Shown here: piece by piece, positions 50,090 to 63,454 of the stretch
Layout of the letters: each line of letters begins with the position of its first letter
How positions within the stretch are numbered: the stretch's first letter is position 1
Source of the DNA: Biomphalaria glabrata
Lineage: Eukaryota; Mollusca; Gastropoda; Planorbidae
Length of the DNA: 64,000 nt
Assembly (NCBI RefSeq): GCF_947242115.1
Contig: NC_074715.1
Location: 34,021,586-34,085,585 of the forward strand
Reading direction: 5' to 3'
Notes under the pieces: model-generated
The model's database searches: none
Told to the model about the DNA's origin: nothing
Seen by the model: the letters and a program-made list of their open reading frames with translations, nothing else
Program-made: the position numbers and the translations under genes

Positions 50090-53000
50090 TGTGATAAAAT
50101 GTCTGCAAACTTGATCTGTGATGCTCCTGAAGTCACTTGAAAATGTCCTACTTCCATGCTCTCTTATTAACTAATAAATCATGCAGTAGTTAACTAGCAG
50201 AAATGCCCCCCAAATTTTTTCAACCAATTTTAATAGTAAATTAAGCATCGATAAATGTTTCTAGTTTTACTTCCTAAATTATCTAACTGCTCAAATATTT
50301 TTGATAAATTCCAAGTTTTAGAAAATGATTATTTTGTACTCTAATGTAAGCCCATATGGCTCAATATCTTGGGCATATATTATTGACTGTGAATCTATGT
50401 TAATCTGGAATTTTATTTTTCATGAAAGTTACTATTTGTGTAATTGTAAAACAAATATGCTGCTGCTAAAGTAAACATTGAACAAAACAAACATTCACAA
50501 AGATTGTAATCAACTTGTATATGTACTTTAATGTTGTCTGGTTCTCTTGTAGTTCAAAAGATCAACTTTTGTAAATAGTTCAACACAACAACCAAAAATA
50601 ATCTAGATCATTTTTTTTTGTGAGTGAATGTAATAAGTTGGTTGAGAAATAAACAATTAAAACAAAACAAAACATAGGTACTGAATAGAAATAAACTTTT
50701 AGCTTTCATTTTTTTTGTTAATTCTTGTATTTTTACATTCCTACAGAATCTTTTTTTTTTTTTTTTGAGTAGCTCTATAGATGTACATTTGTATAAATGT
50801 GTCATTTCGGCTGTGTTTAGCATTGTACATAGGAGTGGATGACATGTTGTATTGTTAGTAGTTTCTGTAATTTCTATAGTAGAATGTATTAACTTATTAG
50901 TTAGGATGGTGATATGTGTTCTGTGGAATTAAACATGAATATAAGCCTGAATTGGTTAATTCTTTTATTTCTTCCTTCCACTGTGTAATGTTTATTGTAT
51001 CCTGCTCACCTAGTGCATACTGGGTTGGCATAGTTATGTAAACATTGTTTTACCACTTTGCTCATTCATATTCCTTGGAATTGAAAACATGCTTTAGTGT
51101 ACACATCTGGTTATTTTATATATATCTCCTTTATGGTCGAAGATGAGCACATTATATAAACTTGAAGATGGCTTAAGTCCAGTCCTCGCACACATGGCAT
51201 GGGTAAATTAGGTCGACTGCTGAAGTTTGATTCTTCTCTCAGCCTTTTGTTAGCTCTGTGTTCTTTCATGCTGGCCTTGTCTTGTATCTTGAGACTCACA
51301 GCTTCACACCATGAGGAGTGATCAAGAGCTAGTGTTTCCTAGCTGTGAATGTCAATATCACTTATCTTGAGGGTGCTATTAAGGGTGTCTTTGTATTGCT
51401 TGTGTTAATCACCCTAAAAGTGCTTTCCTGCTCACATAAAGAAGTCATTGTGGAAGGTAATTTTATAGTGAATTAATAAATACATTTGTAATGCACATGT
51501 ATGTTTTGTTTCCTTGGCTATTAAGTCCTGCAACAGGTCAAACTGACTTCTCCACATTGAAAAGTGACCATCTTTTTCCTTGATGGATAAAACTACAGTT
51601 AAGTTGAATGCCCAAATAAATGTGATAGAACTGCCTTAATGTTAGCTGCTGTACTATAAATAGAAATTATTGCTTTGTTGAAAAAGTATTCTCGTCTTTT
51701 TCAATGGTGATCATTATGGTCCAGTAGGTTGTAAATTAATTTCAATGCACAGTAGCATAATTACTCATGTAGTTGGTCATAAATAATTTTATTAAAAATA
51801 CTCCCCCCCCCCCCCCCCCCGGGTATTTTTTCCATTATTGTATTTTGAAAACCTGTGTGTTTATTCTACCTCACAAACTACACAGACAAGCCTAAAGTCA
51901 TTCAACTTTCATTCTGCATTCCTGACCTCATGCTACTCTCCACAACAAACACATGCAGACTAAAATTCTTTAACACTGTTAAGTCACATTTGGAAGACTA
52001 GGAGACCACTGTAACTGTCAATAATAATAATTTAAATAACTAACATAAACATGGTTTTTAAAATGACAAAATGATAACATTGTTATTTCATTTGAATTGT
52101 TTTTGTTACGTACTGGTAACAAATCTTCAGACCCCCCCCCCCCTAGTTGTTATTTAATATTCAAATGTTTCTTTATGAACGATCTTAACATCATGGCTGA
52201 TTCACAACATTAATTGAAGTACAAAGACTGTCAGTCCCAGTGTTTTACTATTATTAGAATGAAGGACTCTCTAATGTCTTTATATTTTAATTTAGAATCC
52301 ATGTTCTAGCTTTCAGAAGTATTTAGTGTTCCAGAATAAAAATAATGAGATGACTTCATCCAAGCTTGCAACTCAATACAAATAGAACACAAAAACCTTA
52401 ATACGTGTAATTTAAAAAAAGTCATTTATTTACAGTTTTTATCAATAAAATGACATTTAAAAAAAACAACAATTTCAACACAACTTTGTGGGCACTAAGA
52501 GATACATCTGAAACAATGTGGACTCTCATAAGTCAACAGTAGGATTATGTATCAAATATGTACAAGCATGGTCTATGATGTGCATTCATGTGATATGATT
52601 GTGGTCATTTTCTCATGAAAAACAAAGTGTAATGGAAATAAATAGTTGTGAATGTACAAAATGTTGAGACACCATGTTCATATTGTGGAGATATCAGACA
52701 TGACAAAAACTTTGAAAACCAACTTTGCTAAACAGATAAGAGTATACACAAATAAATTACCCTCTCATCAATTCTAGAAAGAAACACATCAGAATAGGAA
52801 GAAATCAGGAAAAGACAATGCTAGTAAATATGACCAACTTTGGAGTTAAATTTCCACTTCTATTTTACAATTTAACTACATAACAAGTTTCACCCAGTGA
52901 CAAAGTAGGATGCTTAGTTCCATTTGTGTACTGTAACTATAGACTAATAATTCTTGTCCACAGGGACTTAAATTTTACAGCTAATTAAAGCACAGACCCT

Positions 53001-55588
53001 CATCCACCATATTATATGATATATAATTATCTTATCTTATATAATATAGACGTTACTTAGTTGAAACCACTCAAGTGCTTCATTGCACATAATACCTTAG
53101 GAGTCATTATTACATTTTCAAGCTATAAAACTCACCGATCTGTCTCCTCCTCTATTTGGTGGAGTTGCTAATAAATGCAATAACCAAATTCATTGATCCA
53201 TTTTATAATGAAAACATATATGGCTACGTTGTAACAGCCTTACAAAGAGATCAGTTTAAAAAATTATTTTAATATATCAGCAATAATTTCATATTTCCAT
53301 TGTGGGTAGCCATTTATCTCTATATGGTGGACCATTTTAATAGAAACATAATTTGGTATGTGCTATTCAACACAATTCACCATTAGGCTATAGACACAAC
53401 TTTTGTTCACAAATTAATACATTCATAAAAAAAAATTCAACATTCAGTTCATATCACTAGGTTTTTTTGTTTTTTTTGTTCACTGTTAAAATAGAAAACA
53501 ATGACAGTACATAATAAGAAGTAATACTTTGATCTTTAGAAAGAAATTGGTTGATAAAGTTCAAGGGAAGTTTAATAAAATAAAAAGAACAGCCAAGAGG
53601 TAGATAAAACACCAAGACATTTTCTGTTATCACAACATTATTATGGCCTCTAGATGAAGCAGTTCTAATTTTGATGATTTTTTAAAAAGATCTCTAGAAG
53701 ACAACTATTTACTATGAGAACTAGATATATTTTCTTTTAGTTGTTGACAGAAGTCTTTTCATACTTAGAAAAGTAAATCGTATAAAAACCTTTTATTTCA
53801 GCCTTTTATTAATATTGATAGTTAATTTGCTTCAAAAGCAGTGTTCTATATAACTTTTTATTGAAAAAAAAAAAAAGAAAAGACTAAAGAAAACAGTAAA
53901 CATTTAAAAGCAGTTCAAAGATTTTTTGGAAAAAATGTTCTTACTAGGAAAAAGACTACAAGTTCTTCTAGCCCAATTTTTTCTTAAAATGTTTTCAATT
54001 AAAACGATTGAAAGGAGAGGGCTTTTCATGAAAAATTAGAGAAAATTGTTACAATTGTAACAATCCAAATGAAATTTCTTTGATTACACAATTCATCAAC
54101 ATTTGAGTAACAAGTTAATACAATTAAAAAAGGAATGGAAATAAGCAATCTCTCTATTGAAAATAACATCAGATACAAAGCTTATTCAGTTTCAAGAGGT
54201 AAGTTCTAAAACAAAAAGGTTTAAATATAATTTACCTCAATTTTCTAGTGAAATAAAATTGGACCTTAAAATGGAGAGAAAAAAAAAGGACCTTTTCAAC
54301 CCAATGATAAATACTTCATTCATTCTAGCTACTCAAAACCATATAGACCAAAACAAAGTATTTATTTAGCTAAGTAGAATTATTTCTTCTACAAACTACA
54401 AATCTCTGGCAGCTTCTATAAGTGAACAAAAATATGAAGAAAACAAAACTGAAAAGATACTATCCCACAACTATCAACCTCATAGATTGTAACTAGCTTA
54501 ATGCATGGTCTCTGTTTTACTAGTCTGACATAAATTTCATTTCCTCACATAAACAATATTTAAGAGAAATCATTTTCATGATAAACATGAAATCTTAAAA
54601 TTTCAATTGTTAAGTAGCAATTAATGAACATTCAACAATTGATACCATACGTCACTGTACAAGTTATCTTGTGTATAGCACACAGACAGACAAAACTTTA
54701 TACAAAGATCACACAGTCCTATAAAATGTCATTTACTATGCCTAGTGTAAGCTTTATATACAGTCTTGGTCATTTTGAAATTACTTTTAGTGTTATCAAC
54801 CACTGTTTAGATTAGTTCTAACTGATGAGAGGTAATTATTGCTGAATGTTGAGAAAATAACACTCAAAAGAAATTCAATTTAAAATGTGAATTTAGGGCT
54901 CAAAGTCATTCACCTAAAGGACAAAGTTAGGCTTTCTTCATAAATGTATATGCCAGTGAAAGTTGAATTCATAATTTTTTTAATGAGGGAATAATAAAAC
55001 CAGGAAATAGCTAAAGGCAATCTCACTAGCAGAACAGGAAAAAAAATAAGCCTGATTGAAATTCATTAATTTTATTCATCTTAACTGATGATTGTGAAAA
55101 CATGACATGTAATAGATCAACAAGAGGAAATGAGACCTATTGGTTTTGAATATAAAAAATACAGCTTCATTTCAAGTTACATAGAAATAGTCACATTGCA
55201 GTACCAAGCTCAAAAACATAAAAAAAAAGTTAATAGAAACAAAAAGGAAAGACAATTTATTTAAATATTATCTTTTGCAATGTAAAGGCATTCAAGTTAT
55301 CAGTCAATTATATCAATCACTTGCAAGACATCAAGAATTCTTTGACTTAAAGACATATCCCAAACAAAAAGAAACTACAGCTACATTGAAGCTATACAGT
55401 AGTATCAACAGGGTGATTGATGTCTGTATAAATTTACTGCTTAAAACTTTTGGTTTTAAATAGATATTTGTATTTACAAAAAAATAACAACTCACAACTT
55501 AATAGCTGCCATACACTATTTCTATAATTCCTAGAAATGGGATCAACACTCAGGCTAATTATGATCTAAAGTAAAAATTGTTTAAATT
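50090..55588. other. ATP6V0B 3' UTR, MuSK-like 3' UTR and intergenic sequence
   Basis: The two genes converge here. Plus-strand polyadenylation-type signals occur at about 50648 and 50930, so the ATP6V0B 3' UTR may be 600-850 nt. A low-AT patch at 51115-51420 looks like an unidentified interspersed repeat. A poly-C tract sits at about 51804-51820, and a family B LINE tail (TTATCTTATATAATATAGACG) at 53030-53058. The remaining 3 kb to 55588 is AT-rich without ORFs and probably includes the 3' UTR of the kinase gene. Confidence 0.5.
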
Positions 55589-58500
55589 CTATATATTAAA
55601 ACTATTCTTGGCTCTTTGCTTGGTGGCTTCTTCCAACAAGACGGATAAGGATTTGTGAAGGGAAGTGAAAGTTGGCCGGGAGTTTGGTTTTTTGTGCCAA
55701 CAAGATTTCATGAGTTCTGAAACTACAGATGTAACATTTTCTGTGGGCTGTAGTGTGTGTCCAGATCGGAGGTAGTTTATGACTTCTTCATGTGTCATTC
55801 CATAATATGGCTGTAGTGCAAATGAGAAAATTTCCCACAAGAGAACACCAAAAGACCACACATCTGACTGCGACGAGAACTTATTGTACAAGATGGCCTC
55901 CGGGGGCATCCAACGTATAGGAATAGCATCCTTGTCACTCCCATGGTAATAATCCATACTATGTATGCTGCAAGCTAATCCAAAATCAGAAATTTTCACA
56001 GTAAGACCATTGCCAACAAGGCAGTTCCTAGAGGCTAAATCACGATGGACATAGCCCCTTTCCGATATATAAACCATCCCATTTGCAATTTGGCGGGCCA
56101 TATGCAGTTGATCCACCATGTCTATGCTGCCTAAGTCATCCATAGATGGAACTGAGCTGGCATCACTCCTACGCAAACACTGGTCTGGGCTGCACAGCCT
56201 AAGAAATTCATTTAAATCTCCTTTGCTCATGTATTCAAACAGAAGGCACATTGGCTTGCCCACAGTGCATACACCAAGGAGCCGAACAATGTTGGGATGG
56301 TCAAACTCAACCATTAAGGAAGCTTCTTTCTCAAAGTCTGCTTGGATAGTGTCTGAAGCATCTTCTTTAAGCATTTTTATTGCAATAATCTGTCCCTCTC
56401 CACTCTTAGTGGATGAGTCACAGAGGAGGTGCTCACCTAAGAGTTTTGTGTCACTACAGTTATATGCAGAATGGATCTCAAGATGCCTGAGATCACCTTT
56501 GCTGGAGAATGGGTTGCGACTGTGTTTACAATTTTTACCACAGCTAAGGCTGTGCTTGCTGCCACTTAGTTTACCACCTGTGATATGGGAATTTCCATTA
56601 CTGCAGATGATTCTGGCCTTGAAGACTCGACCAAAGGCACCCTGACCTATGTCTTCAATGAAAACTATATCATTTCTAGGAAATTCTAGAGTCTCAAGCT
56701 TTGGATTCAATCTGTTGGATTTCATCTGAAAAAGAAAATAAATGAAATTGATCAGATCACAAGTTGTGAAAAACGTATCACTCAATTTTAAATTTGTGCA
56801 ACAATGAGACTGCTATATAAAATCAAGAATGAATTTAGTTGTAGTAACTGTAGTTTTTTTTAGTGACATTTGATTTATTATTCTGCTCTCGTATTCAATG
56901 TAGCTGACATATATCTAGCTATTTATCATTAGAGAGTGTATAGCAAGAATGTGTACTCGCAAATACTCTGTTTGGCATATTCTTTCCTGCCTACTGCAAT
57001 ATGCTTAGTGTCATCAACAAGTCACTAAAGGTGTACTTCTTCATACAAGATCTTCTGGGAAACTCTTCAATGTATCCAGATAGAGGGAAAAAACTAAAGT
57101 TAGGAAGGTACTAAACAAGGAATTCCTCTACACTGATGATGCAGCTATTGTTGCTGACTCTGCTATCCAGCTTCAGACCCTGGTTGATAAACTAACTATC
57201 ATGAATGTTTGGCTTAAATATTAGTGAAAACAAGACCAAAATAGTTGTTCAGAACACTAGCACTGCACCTCATGTGACCCTTAATGGCCAACCACTGGAA
57301 ATTGTTGACCATTTTTTGTTATCTAGGCTACATCATCTCCAAAGCTGTGCTACTAGATAAGGACATCAACAACAGGATAGCCAAGGCAATGAATATGATG
57401 TCACAGCTGCAGAAAAGAATGTGACAATACCTTGCTGACTACCAATATCAAAACCCTAGTCTACCAGACCTACTCTTGGCAGGAAAGAAAGCTGAATATC
57501 TTCCACCTCCAATACTTCAGGTGGATTTTTTAAATCATGTGTCAGGATAAAATAACCAATGGGGATGTGCTAGAAAGAGCAGTGTACCAGGACATCTGTG
57601 CTGTTATCAGCAGCAGATGCCTTAGATGGCTGGGTCATGTTCACAGAATGCCACAAGGTCGACTCTCACTAGACATTCTTTATGGTGATCTAACAGAAGG
57701 CAGGAGAGTTGCTGGTCAGGAGAGCTGCTGGTGGCCAACTATTAAGGTATACTGATGGTGTGCACAAGTGACATGAAGCTCTTCAAAATCAACACTAACA
57801 ATTAATAATTGAAGCACTGGCTAGAGTCACTTGGAAAGCAAGCATAAAGGAAGGGTTCGCTGATGGATTGCACGCAAGAAGTAGACAGAAGGGTGAAAGT
57901 GCAAAAGTGCCTGATGATTACAGATGCCCAACCTGTGACTGCAGATATGTATCAAGGGTTGGCTTATTTAGTCACATGAAAAGTTGAAAAAGGAAAAGAT
58001 TTTCTATTGACACAGAGAGAAAGTGAGAAAGAAATATCTTTCCTTCTAAAACATCATGATTCACTGGATGTATAACAGTTTTACCAAGTAATATTTACAT
58101 GGGTTAAAGATAAGATACGGAAATCAATGGTCAAAACTTGGGCAGATACTCAAATACCAGAATCTTCATTGACAAGCATTAGTTAGATATAAGTTATGTA
58201 AACAAGCTGTTTCTGATTAATACCAACCTGATGGTAAGCCATGTTAACTGGAAGATTGGCCACATCCACATCAAAGTCATCCTGGGCAGCAGCTCTGTAC
58301 TTCTGATGTTTCCATTTCAAAAACATGGCCAATGATATTATGAGGATGCAGAGAAATACAGCAAGAATGGGAAGAAGGATGATCAGGTAGAACTCATTCC
58401 ATTCATTAGGAACATTGTCCTCAGGGACTGCTAGAGACACATAGAACAACAAATAGCCATAAGGAATTGATGAGCTGTGAAAATTATGTTTTTAAACATT

Positions 58501-60655
58501 TTGAATAGTATTATACGATTATAAGTAAAATAAAAAATTTGGAAAAAAATTGATAATTCTAAATAAAAAATAAAATAAACTAATACATAAGATATTTTGC
58601 CTTAAGGAATTAACTGACTTAAAAATTTATGTCTATTGTTATTTAAAATTATAATTTATACAAAGCTGTCTTGAGTAGAATCGAGTTTACAGTCCCATTA
58701 TACTAATTTAAAAAAAAAACACTATTTATTCATAATTTAAAAAGCACAAAGAATCAATAGCAGGGTATGTTTTTTTTTCTTTTTTTTTCATACTATATTC
58801 ATGTTAAGTAAAGTTACAGTCCAAAATTATTTCAATCTAGAATGACTTAAAAAAAATACTTTAGTATGACTTACGACAAAGCTGAATAAGACATTTTTCC
58901 CATCTGAAGAATTTGTCTGTTGTGTAGCACCATGGTTGAGTTTCCTCTCCTCCAGGATTGCGACAATAATTTTCAGAGTTCCACAGTTCTGGAAAGAGCA
59001 GCGGAGAGCGTTGGTGATTCTGAGGAGAATTGTCTTCCCATCGTTGGCAAGGGCGTCCACTGATTGTAACATTGACAGTTCCATTATACCATCGTCCGTT
59101 ATCAACATAACAATCACCTGAATAAAAGAATTGTCTTTATTTAATGGGTCATAATTAATCATATTTACACAGACATACACAGACCAATTAGAAATTGTGC
59201 AATAACAGACAATTTACATCAATCTCAAAGATGGTATGACTAGCACAATCACCATTGACCTTTTTATATCATCCGTTCGATGTCAGTAACTAGATAGTCC
59301 TTACTACCCCCCAATGCCATAAGTTACATCTGACTAAATCTCTAAAAGCTTCATCTACAGCTAATAAACGAAGTCTTGTTAACAAGCTAGCTACAATATA
59401 GAGTAAGCAAGAAAATTATAGAAATGAAAAAAAAACAAAGCCTATATAATTTGGATCAGTCCATGTAATGAACTTTGTAATAGATCTATTAGAACAATGA
59501 TACATCTTTGTGATTAGAAATATTTTAAAAAATAGTTTTTGTTTAGTGTATTTCATGCTTCCAGCTTGCTTAACTGTGCTATGGTCTAATCAGTTGTCAG
59601 CTAATCAGTTGGTGGGAGGGGGGGGGGGAAGAAAAGGTATCTGGGTGAAGGTAAGTTACTTCAATAGCTTTTTAAAAGCAATTTATATATTTTTTAAAGT
59701 CATACAATTTAAATTCACACTGGAAGGCTGAAGCCTCCCCAAGCCAATACACTAACCACTGAGTCATCCAAGTGCTTTCATAACTATCTATTGTAAGTTT
59801 CATGCTTTTCAACAACAAACGAATTCTCTAAACAAAGTATAAAGGGAAATATAACTTATACTGCCACATCTGTCAAATACTGGTTCTTTCCCTTGTTTGA
59901 TACCAAACAAAATAATTAATTACCAATAATTAATTAACTGACTGATTAATTTATTTTTTAATTGTGTGTTGTCATCAACACGGAATAATTCAGCAAAATG
60001 TCCACTTATCTGAGATGGAGAAATAACCTGTACAACAATGGTACCACCAGACTTAGAGACAGACAAGAGAGAGTTGAGGTAAACAAATACAAGTGAAATT
60101 CTTAGAAGTATTTTGATCCATACAGAAGTTTCTGACAAAAAGTATATTTAGATGTTCTGGAAGTTCATGTTTCTTCTTCTCTGGAAATCATTTTCAAGGA
60201 TACACTGTCCATTGGAAAGATAAAGCTAGTATTCAGTAGACTTTCTCAGAGGATTTCTAGCTTAGCATTTGTTTCCAAAGAATTTAACCGTGAAGATTTA
60301 GTCTAAAAGTAAATTAAACTTACTTTATGCTTTGTATCATGTTTCAACCCGTAACAAAAGATTAGACACTCACTTCTTTCAAATCTACAATTAAAGAGCC
60401 AAAAAACTCTATTTCAACTAATGCTCAAGATGATTTCATTCTGTCTTATCTAAATACTACATACCTCTGACTTTCTCCTCTGAGCGATTATGATGATCGG
60501 AATCTATACACTGCTGCGATGAATTCCATTTACTTGGCAATGTTAAACAATCTGGAAGACTCATAAGACCTCTGGTTATCTTTTCATGTCTTAATTCTTC
60601 AAGTTTTGCAAATTCTTTAAAGCAGAAAAGTGTGGTAACAGCAAGACAGCTTTCT
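55589..60655 (-). CDS. MUSK: MuSK/Nrk-type receptor tyrosine kinase, 3' part (CRD end, kringle, TM, kinase)
   Basis: Four exons on the minus strand join in frame to about 590 aa: 60465-60655, 58875-59117, 58228-58430 and 55589-56725. The first encodes the end of a frizzled-type cysteine-rich domain (SCLAVTTLFCFKEFAKLEE...LPDC). The second is a full kringle (GDCYVDNGRWYNGTV...GRPCQRWE...YCRNPGGEE, PWCYTTD, CLIQLC). The third has one transmembrane helix (FYLIILLPILAVFLCILIIS). The last is a kinase with GQGAFGRVF, AIKMLKEDASD, CLLFEYMSKGDLNEFLR, HRDLASRNC, DFGLACSI, twin activation-loop Tyr in MDYYHGSDKDAIPIRWMPPEA, and YYGMTHEEVI. Kinase wording fits MuSK/Nrk better than ROR. MuSK organises postsynaptic sites in vertebrates; the role in a snail is inference. 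Upstream Ig/CRD exons lie outside the window. Confidence 0.92.
57010..57990 (+). mobile_element. Old LINE (family F, zinc-finger-tailed), in the kinase gene's last intron
   Basis: It lies antisense to the host gene. Plus-strand pieces read NKEFLYTDDAAIVADSAIQLQ (YxDD box as YTDDA), ENKTKIVVQNTS, VTLNGQPLEIVDHF, INNRIAKAMNMMSQLQKRM, SSRCLRWLGHVHRMPQGRLS and LDILYGDLTEGRR. The C-terminus is CPTCDCRYVSRVGLFSH. The order and motifs parallel family A (38797-40659), but frames are broken many times and identity is lower, so it is a separate, older family of the same group. Confidence 0.85.
59712..59772 (-). mobile_element. tRNA-derived SINE head, degenerate
   Basis: The reverse complement GGATGACTCAGTGGTTAGTG, then TATTGGCTTGGGGAGGCTTC, then AGCCTTCCAG resembles 34591-34662 (shared AGTGGTTA, TTGGCTTG.G.AGGCTT). 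The A box is visible; the B box is decayed (GAATTTAAATTG). It is in an intron of the kinase gene. Confidence 0.5.
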
Positions 60656-60811
60656 CTGTGGGGGGAAATGTATAAAGTTGGAAACTCTTATATGAATGAA
60701 GATGTTGGAAATTCATTCACTAATCTATAGATGGGATACATAGAGGACTACAGGTAGGCTAAAGATAGGCTGCATATGTACTATCTTCTTTCTATACAAT
60801 ATTTAAAACAA

Positions 60812-61020
60812 ATGAGTGGTCAAGTATTCAGCTTCCAAACAGAGAGGTCTAGAGTTAGAATCCTGGATGGTGAAGACTTGGAGTTTGAATTTCCGAATTT
60901 GAGGATGCTCCAACTCTAATGCGTACCTGACATTCTTTGGGGAAGTAAAAGTAGTTGGTCATTATGCTGGCCACATGATACCCTCGATCTTGAACTATAA
61001 AATCCATTAAAAGGGGTAAT
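60812..61020 (+). mobile_element. tRNA-derived SINE (snail type), antisense to the kinase gene
   Basis: The head has GAGTGGTCAAGTATTCAGCTTCC (A-box region) and GAGTTAGAATCCTGG (B-box-like, diverged from GGTTCGAATCC). The body has TGAAGACTTGGAGTTTGAATTTC, CTCTAATGCGTACCTGACAT, TTTGGGGAAGTAAAAGTAGTTG and CATTATGCTGGCCACATGA. This layout matches a common tRNA-derived SINE architecture of invertebrates, including snails. The diverged B box implies an old copy. Confidence 0.7.
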
Positions 61021-63454
61021 TTTGAAATCTAATTTCTCCTTCACTGAAGTTTATAGATCTATAATCTGTAGCTGCCCTTGAAAGAAAATTCAACCTACTC
61101 CGGGGCTCTACTTTCTAGATCTAGTTTATAATTCGAGTCGTACAGCAGGCCCTCTGTCAGAAATATTTGGGCCCCCTGACAACTGGACTCCTCTTATCCC
61201 TGAGCTCTCCCCCAATTAAGACAAAAAAACTTGAATGTGTTTACAAGATGATCGAAGAAGAAGCATAAAATAAAAGCGGGGATCTTGGACTAGTCGGCGG
61301 CCTGCCTCCAGGGGACCAAACTTGTATTTTCACGGAACTGTCGTCTGCTGATGGAGATGATAGAGTTGATTAAATTCAAGTCTGCCAACTTCCACAGGTA
61401 ACGTTTCCGATTTTCAAACAAATGAGAAGATAATCAACCTTTTTGAAATGTCTGGCCGCAAGGAATGTTTATTAAATACTGTCTTTCATCTCCATACAGT
61501 CTGACAGGATGCAGTCAGACACTTTCATCTCTAGGCTTGATTTAGCCAATCATTCTTTGTTCTTCCTTAACAAGCTTTTAATCAGGAAGTTGTTTTTTTT
61601 TCAGCTTCGCACTAATCAAGCTGATCGCTGATGATGTCGTATGCTGAACCTTCCTTGAGTATCTTTCAATCCTTTGTAGAGTCACAGAGGAATCTAAATA
61701 AAAGATTAAACATTTTAGTTCTCCACCCCCCCCCCCCACGGGCATCGTGTTTGTAGTTTCTTTAACTTCTGATATGTGTGTTTGTTCTAGTCCTAAATGA
61801 AAGAGTCTGGGTTCTGTATAGTTTAATTGAACATCAAAGATTAGTCGTTAAATAGCTTCATTGGCTTACCCAGCTTTAACATTTTTAGAAGTAAAAAAAA
61901 AATAATCGATCATGTAGAATATTAACATTTTTGTGTAAGCTATCCTGGGTGTGTGTGTGATGTTGTGTGGTGTGTGGGTGGGTGTGTGTGATGTTGTGCG
62001 GTGGGTGGGTGTGTGAAACACAGTCGTTATTGAACAAAAAAGAATTGATCCAAACTGCACAAGAAAGTTGAAAAGACATTGAAACAAAATAGACTCCAAC
62101 TAGTTTCGTTTGTTTCTTCAGTCTGCTCATATTATCTTCCAGACTCAGTGTCTTCTTGTGCCCCAAACCAAATAAACAACGTCGCTGTGGCCATGAAGAA
62201 GCGAAGACGCCATCATGCTAGCCTTCATACACAGAACCAAGACTGCAGTAACATTCAATCCTTCACAGGCATGCACTTATAGTCTCTCTTACTCAGGTTT
62301 GCATTCGCCTTAAGGCTCATTCCAGACTTGTATTTTGATCTAATTCCATGAATAGTTCAAGAAAATATGGACTTGAGGCCGTCCCCGAGTTGGATTACAA
62401 ACTCCTGCGGAGAATCTCATTACGTCCATCTGGTTTAAGTCGAGATTTCTGGCATCATATTTCTACACGATTTTTTTATCTTCTGGCTAAATACAGACTG
62501 AGGGAAATGTAGTACAGACCACGGGAGGGAAGGGGAGATAAAGAAGCAAATTGTTTTCACCCCCCCCCCCCTTTTCCCCAATCCTACGCCCATGTGACCC
62601 AGAAATCCTAAAGATAGTGGAACCATTTTAAGAGAAATACTTTCACATAAAAACAAAGCATCGGAAAATAAATCCATTCAGGGCCAGGGGGGAGGTCAGG
62701 CGGCCACAGGAACCACACATTTTTGAACAACTTGAAAAAAAAAGTTTCTTTTATTAAGAAAATAATGAAGGCCTTCCCCTCCTTCAATGTCCCTGTGCCC
62801 CCAGACCTCCAACTCCGGCCCTGAACCTACATAAAACAAGACTGATAGTTCATTCAGCCAATATTATAAAATAAAATTATCGAAATAACAATACAAAAAT
62901 ATACTTTTAAGTAACTGACTGACTAGATTACTAGATCTTTCTTATCTAACTAGGGAGCAATTAAAAAAAAAAAAGTAGCGGACTAACATATTTTTTTTTT
63001 TCTTGTTAAATGTTCGAACTATTCTAAACTTCCAACCTAGAAGTAAATATCAACAACTTTGAATCACGTGTTCTACCACAGGAAGTGAACCCAATGTATC
63101 TACAACATACTATGTAGAGTGCTAGAATGGATGCCAAACTCTAGTGCTACAGTAAGAGAGTTGTCCTAAACGCATTGACAGACCTCTTAAGAAGCCCATG
63201 CTAGTCAATTTAAACAAGTTGTTGAGTTAGAGAACCTAAAAATGTCATGGTATGTTAAATTATAACCAAAAATTTATTCCTCAACAGAGCAAGGCATCAG
63301 GTCAGTCCCACGTTCCAATCTTGCACTCTAGAAGTCTTACAGTAGCCTCTAATAGTCACTAAGCTACTCAGCAAATGACCACACAATGAATGGATTTAAG
63401 ATTACATATTATTACACTCTGTTATGTAATACAATGAAATGAGATCTTGAAGTC
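61021..63454. other. Probable intron or upstream sequence of the kinase gene; no exon seen
   Basis: I looked for further minus-strand exons of the frizzled-like or Ig domains and found none that I can support. The stretch contains GT/GGTGT-rich simple sequence at about 61946-62015, poly-C tracts near 61725 and 62560, and AT-rich filler. Short open frames at 61866-62282 and 62435-62677 reflect low complexity. Confidence 0.45.

Noticed and set aside
51111-51420. 62-codon minus-strand frame in a low-AT patch, perhaps an old transposon
   Set aside because: Looks repeat-like but I cannot name a family or define ends.
56118-56645. 175-codon plus-strand frame
   Set aside because: Antisense shadow of the kinase exon 55589-56725.
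55589-60655. Call as ROR receptor, since CRD plus kringle is the ROR layout
   Set aside because: Kinase wording (GKPMCLLFEYM.KGDLNEFLR, DYY....DAIPIRWMPPE, QPYYGMTHEEVI) and the CRD tail fit MuSK/Nrk better; kept as a MuSK-type call with phylogeny as the decisive test.
62150-62260. Possible signal-peptide exon of the kinase gene (MATATLFIWFG... on the minus strand)
   Set aside because: No usable splice donor in the right place and the frame closes soon; I cannot support it.
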